Source: Gammaproteobacteria bacterium
GTDB lineage: Bacteria; Pseudomonadota; Gammaproteobacteria; S012-40
NCBI GenBank assembly: GCA_015491615.1
Contig: WFVN01000078.1
Location: 1 to 16,510 of the forward strand
Direction: 5' to 3'
DNA length: 16,510 bases
Shown here: one piece after another, positions 7,164 to 13,346 of the stretch
Layout: each line of letters opens with the position of its first letter
Numbering within the stretch: the stretch's first letter is position 1
Notes under the pieces: model-generated
What the model was told of the DNA's origin: nothing
Seen by the model: the letters and a program-made list of their open reading frames with translations, nothing else
Database searches by the model: none
Position numbers and translations under genes: made by a program

Positions 7164-7201
7164 CGTCGATACCCCCTCGTCGTTATTCGTCGCTACGGCC
7201 A

Positions 7202-7253
7202 TCGGGAATCCCGACGCCCCTAGCTTACGACCTGAGGTCCTTTGCGCAAAGGA
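7202..7253. promoter_or_regulatory. Cluster of three palindromes upstream of the lipoprotein gene
   Basis: Three perfect dyads lie within 52 bp: TCGGGA-A-TCCCGA (7202-7214), GACCT-G-AGGTC (7229-7239) and the 16-bp TCCTTTGCGCAAAGGA (7238-7253). On the minus strand a weak promoter can be drawn through them, with -35 TTGCGC (7249-7244) and -10 TAAGCT (7227-7222) at 16-bp spacing. The dyads would then cover the -35, the spacer and the start point. The arrangement suggests control of the lipoprotein gene, but no regulator is identifiable. Confidence 0.45.
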
Positions 7254-7310
7254 GGGCGGTCATTCGGGAAAGAGAATCCGCACCCGGAGCCCACCGCACG
7301 CGTCCCCCTC

Positions 7311-7883
7311 TCAGTACCACAGATACTGCACGGTGAAGAGGGTGGCGAGGCCGTACATCTGTACGTCCATGTAGAGACCGGTGTAGGGATCATAGCCGGA
7401 TTCGCTGAAACGAGTGGCCATGAGGGCGCCTTCGAAGTGCAGGTGCGGTTTTTCCTCGAAGCCCACGGCGATGAGCCAACCGCGCCCAGGGCTGGCCTGG
7501 GCGGTGCCCACATCGGTGACGTCGGCCAGGCCGACGGCCGCGGTCAGGTAGAAGGAGGGAGCAGTGGGGCGCAGGTAGAGCGTAGCGCCGAGGCCGGTGA
7601 GGCCGATGATGTAGGTGCCGCCGTAAGCGCCGCTGCTCCAGGTGGCATAGCGCAGGTACTGGAGCAGGAAGCGGGAGCTGGGAGCGTAGCCGAGACGCAC
7701 GGCGGTGGCCAGACCATTGAGTTGGTCCTGGCCACTGACCAAAGCGTAGCCCGTGTCCACGGAGGCAGCCAGGGTGTTGTTGTACCAGCCGCCGCCCAGG
7801 CCGCCCATGAAACCGCGGCGGTCGTCGTCGGCCTGGGCGAGGCCGGCGAGACAGAGGGTGAGGCAGAGAACGAGTGCACGCAT
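7311..7883 (-). CDS. Putative small outer-membrane beta-barrel protein
   Basis: The product is 190 residues. A clear signal peptide is present (hydrophobic LVLCLTLCLAGL, likely cleavage after AQA at residue 18). The mature part consists of alternating amphipathic strands rich in Gly, Tyr and Thr, such as FLLQYLRYATWSS, YGGTYIIGLTGLGATLYLRP and SFYLTAAVGLADV. It ends in aromatic residues (VQYLWY), as expected of a protein inserted by the BAM complex. The size suggests an eight-stranded barrel. I cannot assign a family or substrate; OmpW/OmpX-like or PagP/PagL-like barrels of similar size are only general comparisons. The ATG at 7883 follows GGGAG at a proper distance. It lies downstream of the CBS-domain gene on the same strand with 84 bp between, so it may have its own promoter. 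Confidence 0.75.
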   Translation of the reverse strand: MRALVLCLTLCLAGLAQADDDRRGFMGGLGGGWYNNTLAASVDTGYALVSGQDQLNGLATAVRLGYAPSSRFLLQYLRYATWSSGAYGGTYIIGLTGLGATLYLRPTAPSFYLTAAVGLADVTDVGTAQASPGRGWLIAVGFEEKPHLHFEGALMATRFSESGYDPYTGLYMDVQMYGLATLFTVQYLWY

Positions 7884-7967
7884 GGGTCGTCTCCCGTATC
7901 GTCGATGGATCGCGGGAGGGAGGGTAACGGCTGTGGAGGCGTTCGACGGTGGGTGGCAGGCTTGCGG

Positions 7968-8606
7968 TCAGACCCACAGTTCCAAGGGGGCGTGGGTGAC
8001 CAGGGCGCGGAGGATGTCGCTGCGGGTGACGATACCGCGTAGGCGACCAGCGTAATCCATGATGGGCATGGCGCCGATGTGTTGTTCGATGAGGACGCGG
8101 GCGATCTGGCGGATCTCGGTGTCGGGAGTAGCGGTGAGGACGCGCGGCTTCATGAGAGTGGCGATGGGGGTATGCGCCTCCGGGCTGTCGCCGTCGTAAG
8201 GGGGAATGCGACCGTTGACGGCGGCGTAGCGGAGCAGGTCACGGTCGGAGACGATGCCCACCAGGCGGCCGGTGTCGTCCACTATGGGGATGTGGCGGTA
8301 ACGGGTCTTACGGAACAGGGCCCAAGCGTCGAGGAGACTGGTCTCGGGCGTGAGGGTGGTGACCGGGGTGCTCATGATCTGGTGGGCATGGAGGGCCGGC
8401 TGGCGCTCGACGGGACGAGCCGTCTGGGCGTAACTCTCTAGTGGGTCGATGGCGCTTCGACCGCGCGCCGTTGGTGTCCGGGCGCGGGGTTCCCTCTCAT
8501 TCACCTGTCGAGCGGCGTTCGTGGCCCGTACCGGCAGTGGTCCCCGTGCCGGCTCGGGAGGGGCGTGGGCGGTGTAACGGTCCGATCCGTAGAGGGTGAA
8601 GGGCAT
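7968..8606 (-). CDS. Tandem CBS-domain protein
   Basis: The predicted protein has 212 residues. The C-terminal two thirds hold a Bateman module: CBS1 from about HQIMSTPVTTLTPETSL to VGIVSDRDLLRYAAV, and CBS2 from LMKPRVLTATPDTEI to LRGIVTRSDILRALV. The G-I-V-S/T-x-x-D motif that often contacts adenosyl nucleotides is present in both. Such stand-alone modules bind AMP, ATP, SAM or similar ligands and regulate partner proteins; the partner is unknown here. The first 75 or so residues are low in predicted structure and rich in Pro, Arg and Ala. ATG 8606 lacks a good ribosome-binding site, so a shorter form cannot be excluded, although no better start is visible. It lies 39 bp after gshA on the same strand and may be read with it. 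Confidence 0.87.
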   Translation of the reverse strand: MPFTLYGSDRYTAHAPPEPARGPLPVRATNAARQVNEREPRARTPTARGRSAIDPLESYAQTARPVERQPALHAHQIMSTPVTTLTPETSLLDAWALFRKTRYRHIPIVDDTGRLVGIVSDRDLLRYAAVNGRIPPYDGDSPEAHTPIATLMKPRVLTATPDTEIRQIARVLIEQHIGAMPIMDYAGRLRGIVTRSDILRALVTHAPLELWV

Positions 8607-8645
8607 GGGTGCGCGTCCGCGAATCCTGCCTCTTGTTCGACCACT

Positions 8646-10259
8646 TCAGGAAAAACTTGAGGCGGCGGGTGAGAATCCGTCCAACTGGGAGAAATAATGA
8701 TTCAGGAAGCGTTCGAAAGGGGGCTGTTCCGCTCGTTCCAGACGCGCCGAGCGGGCGATGCTGGCCTCGGCCTCGCGATTGAAGATGCGCCGGTCGTCTT
8801 CCGCCAACGGACGTGCCAAAAGGGCGGCATGGTGGGCACGTGCCCGGCGTAAACCCCATTCGGCCAGCTCTTCCCCACTCGTTTCCAATTCCCTCAGGAT
8901 GGTCGCCGCAGGGGTGCGGTCGGGATCGACCAGTTTGTCTCTTTGTCGGTCCAGGGCCGCTCGGTAATCGGCACCACCCAGATACGCATCGAGAAGGCGG
9001 GCCAAGGGAACGAGACGCTCGATGATCTCCAGCCCCCAATCACGCAGGGAGCGGGGGCCATCCGCGGACTCGAGGACGAGACCGGGTGCGCGACCGCGGT
9101 GAGCGACGGCATTGAGGTTGCGGTCGATGGACGCCGCTTCCTCCGGCTCGATGGGCGGGCTATCGGCGAGCAGGCAATGGAGGAGGAGGAGGCGCAGGAA
9201 ACGGAGGGTGGGGAGGGTAACACCAATGGGAGTGTCGGGGTCCAGGTCGAGGGCGCGTAGCTCCACGTAGGCCACGCCGCGACTGGCCAGGGCCCGTACC
9301 GGCATCTCCAGGGGGTGGGCCAGGCGGGGCTTGGGGCGCACGCTGGCATAGTACTCGTTTTCGATCTGGAGGATGTGATCGTTGAGTTGCAAAAAGCGAT
9401 CGCCGTCACGCACCCCCAGGCGGGTATAGTGCTCGCAGGGGGTGGTGATGGCGCGGGTGAGATTGGCGATGTAACCGTCCAGGTCGTTGTACACGGCCTT
9501 GAAGCCGCTCGCGCACTCCTGCCGGTTCTGATAGCCGATGTCGCCCACCCGCAGAGAGGTGGCGTGACGCTCGGCCAGGGTGTCCGGAGCGATGGGCTGG
9601 AGACGGGCGAGCTTGGCGGCATCCATGAAGTTGCGGCACACCGCGGGAGAGGCGCCGAACAAGTAGGGAATGAGCCAACCCAGGCGTTGCAAGTTGCGCA
9701 ATTGTCCCAGATAGACTTCGGATCGATAACGGATCGGATCGGCGTCACCCCGTTCCAGGGCCTGGAGAGCTCGCCAGAAGGTCTCGTCCATGGAGAAGTT
9801 GAAATGGACCCCGGCGATGATCTGCATCTTGCGTCCGTAGCGTAGCCCCAGGCCGTGGCGATAGACGGTCTTCATGAGACCCAGGTTGGAGCGACCGTAT
9901 TGGGCCAGGGGGACCGCTCCTTCGTCCTCCGGGCAGCAAGGCATGCTGTAGGGCCAGATGAGTTCGTCTCCCAAGTGGACGTGAACGAACCGGTGCAGTC
10001 GCTCGAGAAAGGCCAGGGCGGCCGTTTCCGTGTCCAGCGGGGGGGTGATGAGCTCGAGGAGAGGTTCGGCGTAGTCGGTGGTGATGTAAGGGTGGGTGAG
10101 AGGGCTCCCCAAGGCAGCGGGATGAGGAGTGGGGGCGAGATGCCCCGTGGGGGTAAGACGCAAACCCTCCCGCTCCAGGCCCAGGCGCCCGGCCAGAAAC
10201 ACCGCCGGGCCGTGCGCCCGCAAAAGGGCTTCGCGTCGCTTGTCGTCACCGTTCACCAT
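8646..10259 (-). CDS. gshA: Glutamate-cysteine ligase (gamma-glutamylcysteine synthetase), class I
   Basis: GshA catalyses the ATP-dependent joining of L-glutamate and L-cysteine, the first step of glutathione synthesis, in the cytosol. The product is 537 residues, against 518 in E. coli. Family signatures run along the chain: GLEREGLRL near residue 26, ALGSPLTHPYITTDYAE, IWPYSMPC, AQYGRSNLGLMKTVYRHGL, IAGVHFNFS, LIPYLFGASPAVC, QIENEYYASVRPK and YVELRALDLDP. These match the gammaproteobacterial class and include the acidic residues expected for metal and ATP binding. The start ATG at 10259 overlaps the apbE stop (shared ATGGTGA), which suggests translational coupling; the ribosome-binding site is weak. 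Gene gshB is not in the window. The C-terminal tail of about 15 residues (SQLDGFSPAASSFS) is longer than usual and looks unstructured. Confidence 0.97.
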   Translation of the reverse strand: MVNGDDKRREALLRAHGPAVFLAGRLGLEREGLRLTPTGHLAPTPHPAALGSPLTHPYITTDYAEPLLELITPPLDTETAALAFLERLHRFVHVHLGDELIWPYSMPCCPEDEGAVPLAQYGRSNLGLMKTVYRHGLGLRYGRKMQIIAGVHFNFSMDETFWRALQALERGDADPIRYRSEVYLGQLRNLQRLGWLIPYLFGASPAVCRNFMDAAKLARLQPIAPDTLAERHATSLRVGDIGYQNRQECASGFKAVYNDLDGYIANLTRAITTPCEHYTRLGVRDGDRFLQLNDHILQIENEYYASVRPKPRLAHPLEMPVRALASRGVAYVELRALDLDPDTPIGVTLPTLRFLRLLLLHCLLADSPPIEPEEAASIDRNLNAVAHRGRAPGLVLESADGPRSLRDWGLEIIERLVPLARLLDAYLGGADYRAALDRQRDKLVDPDRTPAATILRELETSGEELAEWGLRRARAHHAALLARPLAEDDRRIFNREAEASIARSARLERAEQPPFERFLNHYFSQLDGFSPAASSFS

Positions 10260-11185
10260 GTCGTCTCGCCGAGGAAAGGGCGCGATTCTGGCACATCGTC
10301 GCGCAGGCACCAATGGGGCAGGCCCTGAGCGGCGAGGAAGGCCTCCGCATGCACGCCATGGAGCATGGCGAGGGTGGCCAGAGTGCCCGCCTCCAGGCAG
10401 GTGGGGGCGTGGACGGTGACGGAGCGGGGGGCGCCTCGCACCGGGCGGCCGTCGCGCGGGTCGAGGAGGTGGCTGTAGCGTCGTCCCCGGTAGGTGAAGC
10501 TGCGCTCGGCGTCGCCGCTGGTGGCGAGGGCGCCAGACGTCAGGGGCAGGGGGGCGCGGGTGCGGCCGGGGTGGTTCGGGTCGGCCAGGGCCACCGGCCA
10601 GGGACCATCTGGGGTGGGGGCGTTGGCGGCCAGGTCGCCGGCCAGTTCCACCAGGGCGGGATGACCTTCGAGGCGGGCCAGGGCGCGGTCCACGGCGTAT
10701 TCTTTGCCGATGCCGCCCAGGTCGATGGCCATGCCGGGGGCGAGACGCAGGCGCGGACGGTGCCAGTCCACCCGCTGCCAACCCACCCGCGGGAGGAGTT
10801 CGGCGACGGCCTCGGGGGGCGGCGGGCGGCGCTGACCGTGGATGGGCCAGGTGCGGGCGAGGAGGCCGGCGGTGATGTCGAACAGGCCGTCGGAGAGGCG
10901 GTGGCAGGTGGCGGCGTAGTCGAGGAGGTCGGCAGTCTCCTCGTCCACCGTGATCCAGGCGCCGGCGCCGGCGTTGATGCGACCGACGACGCTGTCGCGC
11001 CGGAAGCGGCTGAATTTGGCCTCGATGCGACGGATCTCCGCCAGGGCGGCCTGGAGGCGGTCGCCGCCACCGTCGCCGGGATGGTGGAGGAAAATACGCC
11101 CGGGACCGCCCATGGCGGTGAAGCGGGCCTCCAGCCACGGCCCGCGGCGGTGGATCTCAGGGGAGGGCGCGGGCGTAGCGGTCAT
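10253..11185 (-). CDS. apbE: ApbE-family protein, probable FAD:protein FMN transferase
   Basis: ApbE enzymes attach FMN from FAD to a threonine or serine of target proteins, such as NqrC and RnfG; some also hydrolyse FAD. The protein has 310 residues, close to the usual length. Motifs visible are EAKFSRFRRDSVVGRIN, GLFDITAGLLA, AIDLGGIGKEYAVDR, LATSGDAERSF and YSHLLDPRDGRPV. Two features differ from the exported enzymes: there is no signal peptide or lipobox, so it should stay in the cytosol. The position where Mg-binding family members carry Asp (in A-D-x-L-A/S-T) is Gly267, with the partner Thr271 retained. Activity is therefore less certain than the fold. The start overlaps the end of rimO by 29 bp and the stop overlaps the gshA start by 7 bp, so all three are likely one operon. 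Confidence 0.9.
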   Translation of the reverse strand: MTATPAPSPEIHRRGPWLEARFTAMGGPGRIFLHHPGDGGGDRLQAALAEIRRIEAKFSRFRRDSVVGRINAGAGAWITVDEETADLLDYAATCHRLSDGLFDITAGLLARTWPIHGQRRPPPPEAVAELLPRVGWQRVDWHRPRLRLAPGMAIDLGGIGKEYAVDRALARLEGHPALVELAGDLAANAPTPDGPWPVALADPNHPGRTRAPLPLTSGALATSGDAERSFTYRGRRYSHLLDPRDGRPVRGAPRSVTVHAPTCLEAGTLATLAMLHGVHAEAFLAAQGLPHWCLRDDVPESRPFLGETTW

Positions 11186-12467
11186 GCGCGTCGGCGTCGG
11201 TGATCTCCACGTCGATGAACTCGCCCGAGGCGGCCTCGCTGCCTTCCACCAGGATGACGCCGTCGATCTCCGGCGCCTCGCCGGGGCCGCGGGCGAGGCG
11301 CCGACCGTCCTCGATCACGCCGTCCACCAGGACGGTGAGGCGCCGGCCGACGGTGGCGGCCAGTTTCTCGCGGGAGATCTCCGCCTGCAGGGCCATGAGG
11401 CGGGCGAGGCGTTCTTCCTTGACTTCTTCGGGGACGGCGCCGGGGAGGGCGTTGGCGGCGGCCCCCTCCACCGGCGAGTAGGGGAAGGCGCCCACCCGGT
11501 CCAGGCGTGCCGCGCGCAGGAAGCCCAGGAGCTGTTCGAAGTCGTCCTCGGTCTCGCCGGGGAAGCCGACGATGAAGGTGCTGCGCACGGTGAGTTCGGG
11601 GACGCGGGCGCGCCAGTCCTCCAGGCGGCGCAGGACGTTCTCCTGATTGGCCGGGCGGCGCATGGCCTTGAGGATGCGCGCGCTGGCGTGCTGCAGGGGC
11701 ATGTCCAGGTAGGGGAGGACCAGGCCCTCGGCCATGAGGTCCACCAGGCGGTCCAAATGCGGGTAGGGGTAGAGGTAGTGGAGGCGCACCCAGACCCCCA
11801 GGCTCCCCAGGGCGCGCGCCAGGGATTCGATGCGCGTGCGCAGGGGGCACCCGCCCCAGAAGCCGGTGCAGTAGCGCAGGTCGGCGCCGTAGGCGGCGGT
11901 GTCCTGGGCCACCACCAGCAGCTCGCGCACCCCGGCCGAGACCAGGGCCTCGGCCTCGTCGAGCACCTCGCCGATGGGGCGGCTGACCAAGGGTCCGCGC
12001 ATGCTGGGGATGACGCAGAAGGTGCAGGACTGGTTACAGCCCTCGGCGATCTTCACGTAGGCATAGTGGCGCGGGGTGAGCTTCAGGCCGCCGGGGGGCA
12101 GGAGGCTCTCGAAGGGGTCGTGGGGCGGCGGCAGGGCCTGGTGCACCGCCGCCATCACCGCCTCCATCTGATCCGGCCCGGTGACCGCCAGGACCTTGGG
12201 GTGGGCTGCGCGGATGATCGCCTCGCGCGCCCCCAGGCAGCCGGTGACGATGACCCGGCCGTTCTCCGCCAGGGCCTCGCCGATGGCCTCCAGGGATTCC
12301 TCCACCGCCGCGTCGATGAAGCCGCAGGTGTTGACGATGACCAGGTCAGCGCTCTCGTAGTCGGGAACGATGGCGTAGCCCTCGGCGCGCAGGCGGCTGA
12401 GGATGCGTTCGGAGTCCACGGTGGCCTTGGGGCAGCCCAGGGAGACGAAGCCGATGGCGGGGGTCAT
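11157..12467 (-). CDS. rimO: Ribosomal protein S12 methylthiotransferase RimO
   Basis: RimO is a radical-SAM enzyme that adds a methylthio group to the beta carbon of a conserved aspartate of ribosomal protein S12. The 436-residue product is near the 441 of E. coli. The N-terminal MTTase domain starts IGFVSLGCPKATVDSERIL, with cluster cysteines C12, C48 and C77. The radical-SAM cluster motif is C144-x3-C148-x2-C151 in EGCNQSCTFC. PYLDMPLQHAS and FIVGFPGETEDDF are also characteristic, and a TRAM domain closes the protein. The exact SLGCPK sequence separates RimO from the tRNA enzyme MiaB. ATG 12467 fits the family start, though the ribosome-binding site is poor. The upstream in-frame extension lies across the next gene on the other strand and is not coding. 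rimO heads the overlapping trio with apbE and gshA. Confidence 0.97.
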   Translation of the reverse strand: MTPAIGFVSLGCPKATVDSERILSRLRAEGYAIVPDYESADLVIVNTCGFIDAAVEESLEAIGEALAENGRVIVTGCLGAREAIIRAAHPKVLAVTGPDQMEAVMAAVHQALPPPHDPFESLLPPGGLKLTPRHYAYVKIAEGCNQSCTFCVIPSMRGPLVSRPIGEVLDEAEALVSAGVRELLVVAQDTAAYGADLRYCTGFWGGCPLRTRIESLARALGSLGVWVRLHYLYPYPHLDRLVDLMAEGLVLPYLDMPLQHASARILKAMRRPANQENVLRRLEDWRARVPELTVRSTFIVGFPGETEDDFEQLLGFLRAARLDRVGAFPYSPVEGAAANALPGAVPEEVKEERLARLMALQAEISREKLAATVGRRLTVLVDGVIEDGRRLARGPGEAPEIDGVILVEGSEAASGEFIDVEITDADAHDRYARALP

Positions 12468-12505
12468 GGGTCGGTTGAAGGGAGTAGTGCCGCGCCAGAT
12501 ATCCC

Positions 12506-12513
12506 AGTATACA
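12506..12513. promoter_or_regulatory. Overlapping -10-like elements between rimO and the DUF481 gene
   Basis: AGTATACA reads TATACA on the plus strand (12508-12513) and TATACT on the minus strand (12511-12506). Both genes of this divergent pair could therefore have their -10 element here. No good -35 is visible for either direction at 16-18 bp, so the call rests on the -10 match and position alone. Confidence 0.35.
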
Positions 12514-12521
12514 CTCCTGGC

Positions 12522-12547
12522 CGCCTGCCACCGAGCAGGCGTTTTTT
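12522..12547 (+). promoter_or_regulatory. Terminator-like hairpin in the leader of the DUF481 gene
   Basis: CGCCTGC (12522-12528) and GCAGGCG (12535-12541) pair perfectly around a 6-nt loop and are followed by six T residues (12542-12547). This is a textbook intrinsic terminator on the plus strand, yet it ends 22 bases before the ATG of the DUF481 gene. If transcription begins near 12520 it would form the very 5' end of the mRNA and may protect it from decay. If transcription begins further upstream it would act as an attenuator. Confidence 0.6.
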
Positions 12548-12569
12548 CCATTGGGAGAGAGAAGGAAGA

Positions 12570-13283
12570 ATGAACGAAGTGACTCGTTTGATGCGCGCTG
12601 TTTGCCTCGCCGGGGTGCTGGCGGTGCCCCTGGCCACCCATGCCGGCGGCTATTCCGGAGAGGCGGAGCTGGGATTCGTGTCCACCGGCGGTAACACCGA
12701 AACCAGCACCCTCAACCTCAAGGCCAAGCTGGCCCGCGAGATGGGAGGCTGGAAACACGCGGCCAAGGCCGAGGTGCTGTCCGCCAAGAATGACGGCGTC
12801 ACCTCCGCCGAGCGCTACGCGGCCGCCCTCCAGACCCGCCGCGAGTTGGGTGATCGGGCCTACGTCTATGGATTGGTGGACGGCGTCCGTGACCGGTTCA
12901 GCGGCATCCCCTACCTGCTCAGCGAATCGGTGGGCCTGGGCTATGCCCTGTTGCGCGGCGGCAAGTTGACCATGGACGGGGAAGCCGGCCTCGGTGCCCG
13001 CCAATCCAAGCCCCGCGGCGAGGACGTGGGCACCGACATGGTCCTGCGCCTGAACCTCGCCGCTGGCTATGCCTTGAGCGACACCGCCCAACTCACCGAG
13101 GACTTGTCCGTGGAGGCGGGTGAGAGCAACACCATCACCAAATCGATCACCGCCCTGTCCGCGCAAGTGATGGGCAATCTGTCCATGAAGGTGAGCTTCA
13201 CTGTGCAGAACATCTCCGAGGTCCCTCCCGGCAGCAAGAACACCGACTACGAGACGGCGGTGACGCTGGTGTACCGCTTCTGA
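12570..13283 (+). CDS. DUF481 (YdiY-like) outer-membrane protein
   Basis: This is a 237-residue DUF481 protein, a family of outer-membrane beta-barrels sometimes annotated as salt-induced. Biochemical function is not established. A signal peptide ends near residue 25 (ATHA followed by GGYSG). The mature start GEAELGFVSTGGNTETSTLNLKAKL is the classic DUF481 opening with its GN-T repeat. Strand-like segments follow through the chain, and the last residue is phenylalanine (VTLVYRF), the BAM recognition signal. The ATG is set by GAAGGAAGA just upstream. The open frame extends far to the left, but that part is antisense to rimO and is not coding. The gene is a single transcription unit, with a hairpin in its leader and a strong terminator at its end. 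Confidence 0.92.
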   Translation: MNEVTRLMRAVCLAGVLAVPLATHAGGYSGEAELGFVSTGGNTETSTLNLKAKLAREMGGWKHAAKAEVLSAKNDGVTSAERYAAALQTRRELGDRAYVYGLVDGVRDRFSGIPYLLSESVGLGYALLRGGKLTMDGEAGLGARQSKPRGEDVGTDMVLRLNLAAGYALSDTAQLTEDLSVEAGESNTITKSITALSAQVMGNLSMKVSFTVQNISEVPPGSKNTDYETAVTLVYRF

Positions 13284-13305
13284 CGCCACTGTCGGTGCCT
13301 TCCCG

Positions 13306-13340
13306 AGGCCCGCGCCCCCACGGGGCGGCGGGCCTTTTTT
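13306..13340 (+). terminator. Strong intrinsic terminator after the DUF481 gene
   Basis: AGGCCCGC (13306-13313) pairs with GCGGGCCT (13328-13335). An inner GCCCC/GGGGC stem gives about 13 base pairs with one bulged G and a 3-nt loop. Six T residues run at 13335-13340. It sits 22 bases after the stop and 7 bases before the end of the convergent TPR gene. Confidence 0.85.
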
Positions 13341-13346
13341 CGTCCT

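Noticed and set aside
7884..7967. 84-bp gap between the CBS-domain and barrel genes, searched for promoter or terminator
   Set aside because: The sequence is GC-rich and shows no credible -35/-10 pair and no hairpin with a T-tract.
10260..11138. N-terminal extension that would fuse about 290 residues to GshA
   Set aside because: The extension is an out-of-frame reading of apbE, rich in Pro and Arg. GshA homology begins just after the ATG at 10259.
10950..12569. Very long open plus-strand frame continuous with the DUF481 gene
   Set aside because: It is antisense to rimO and apbE, both with clear family motifs. Its translation is low-complexity Gly/Ala/Val-rich without motifs. High GC third positions often leave the opposite strand open.
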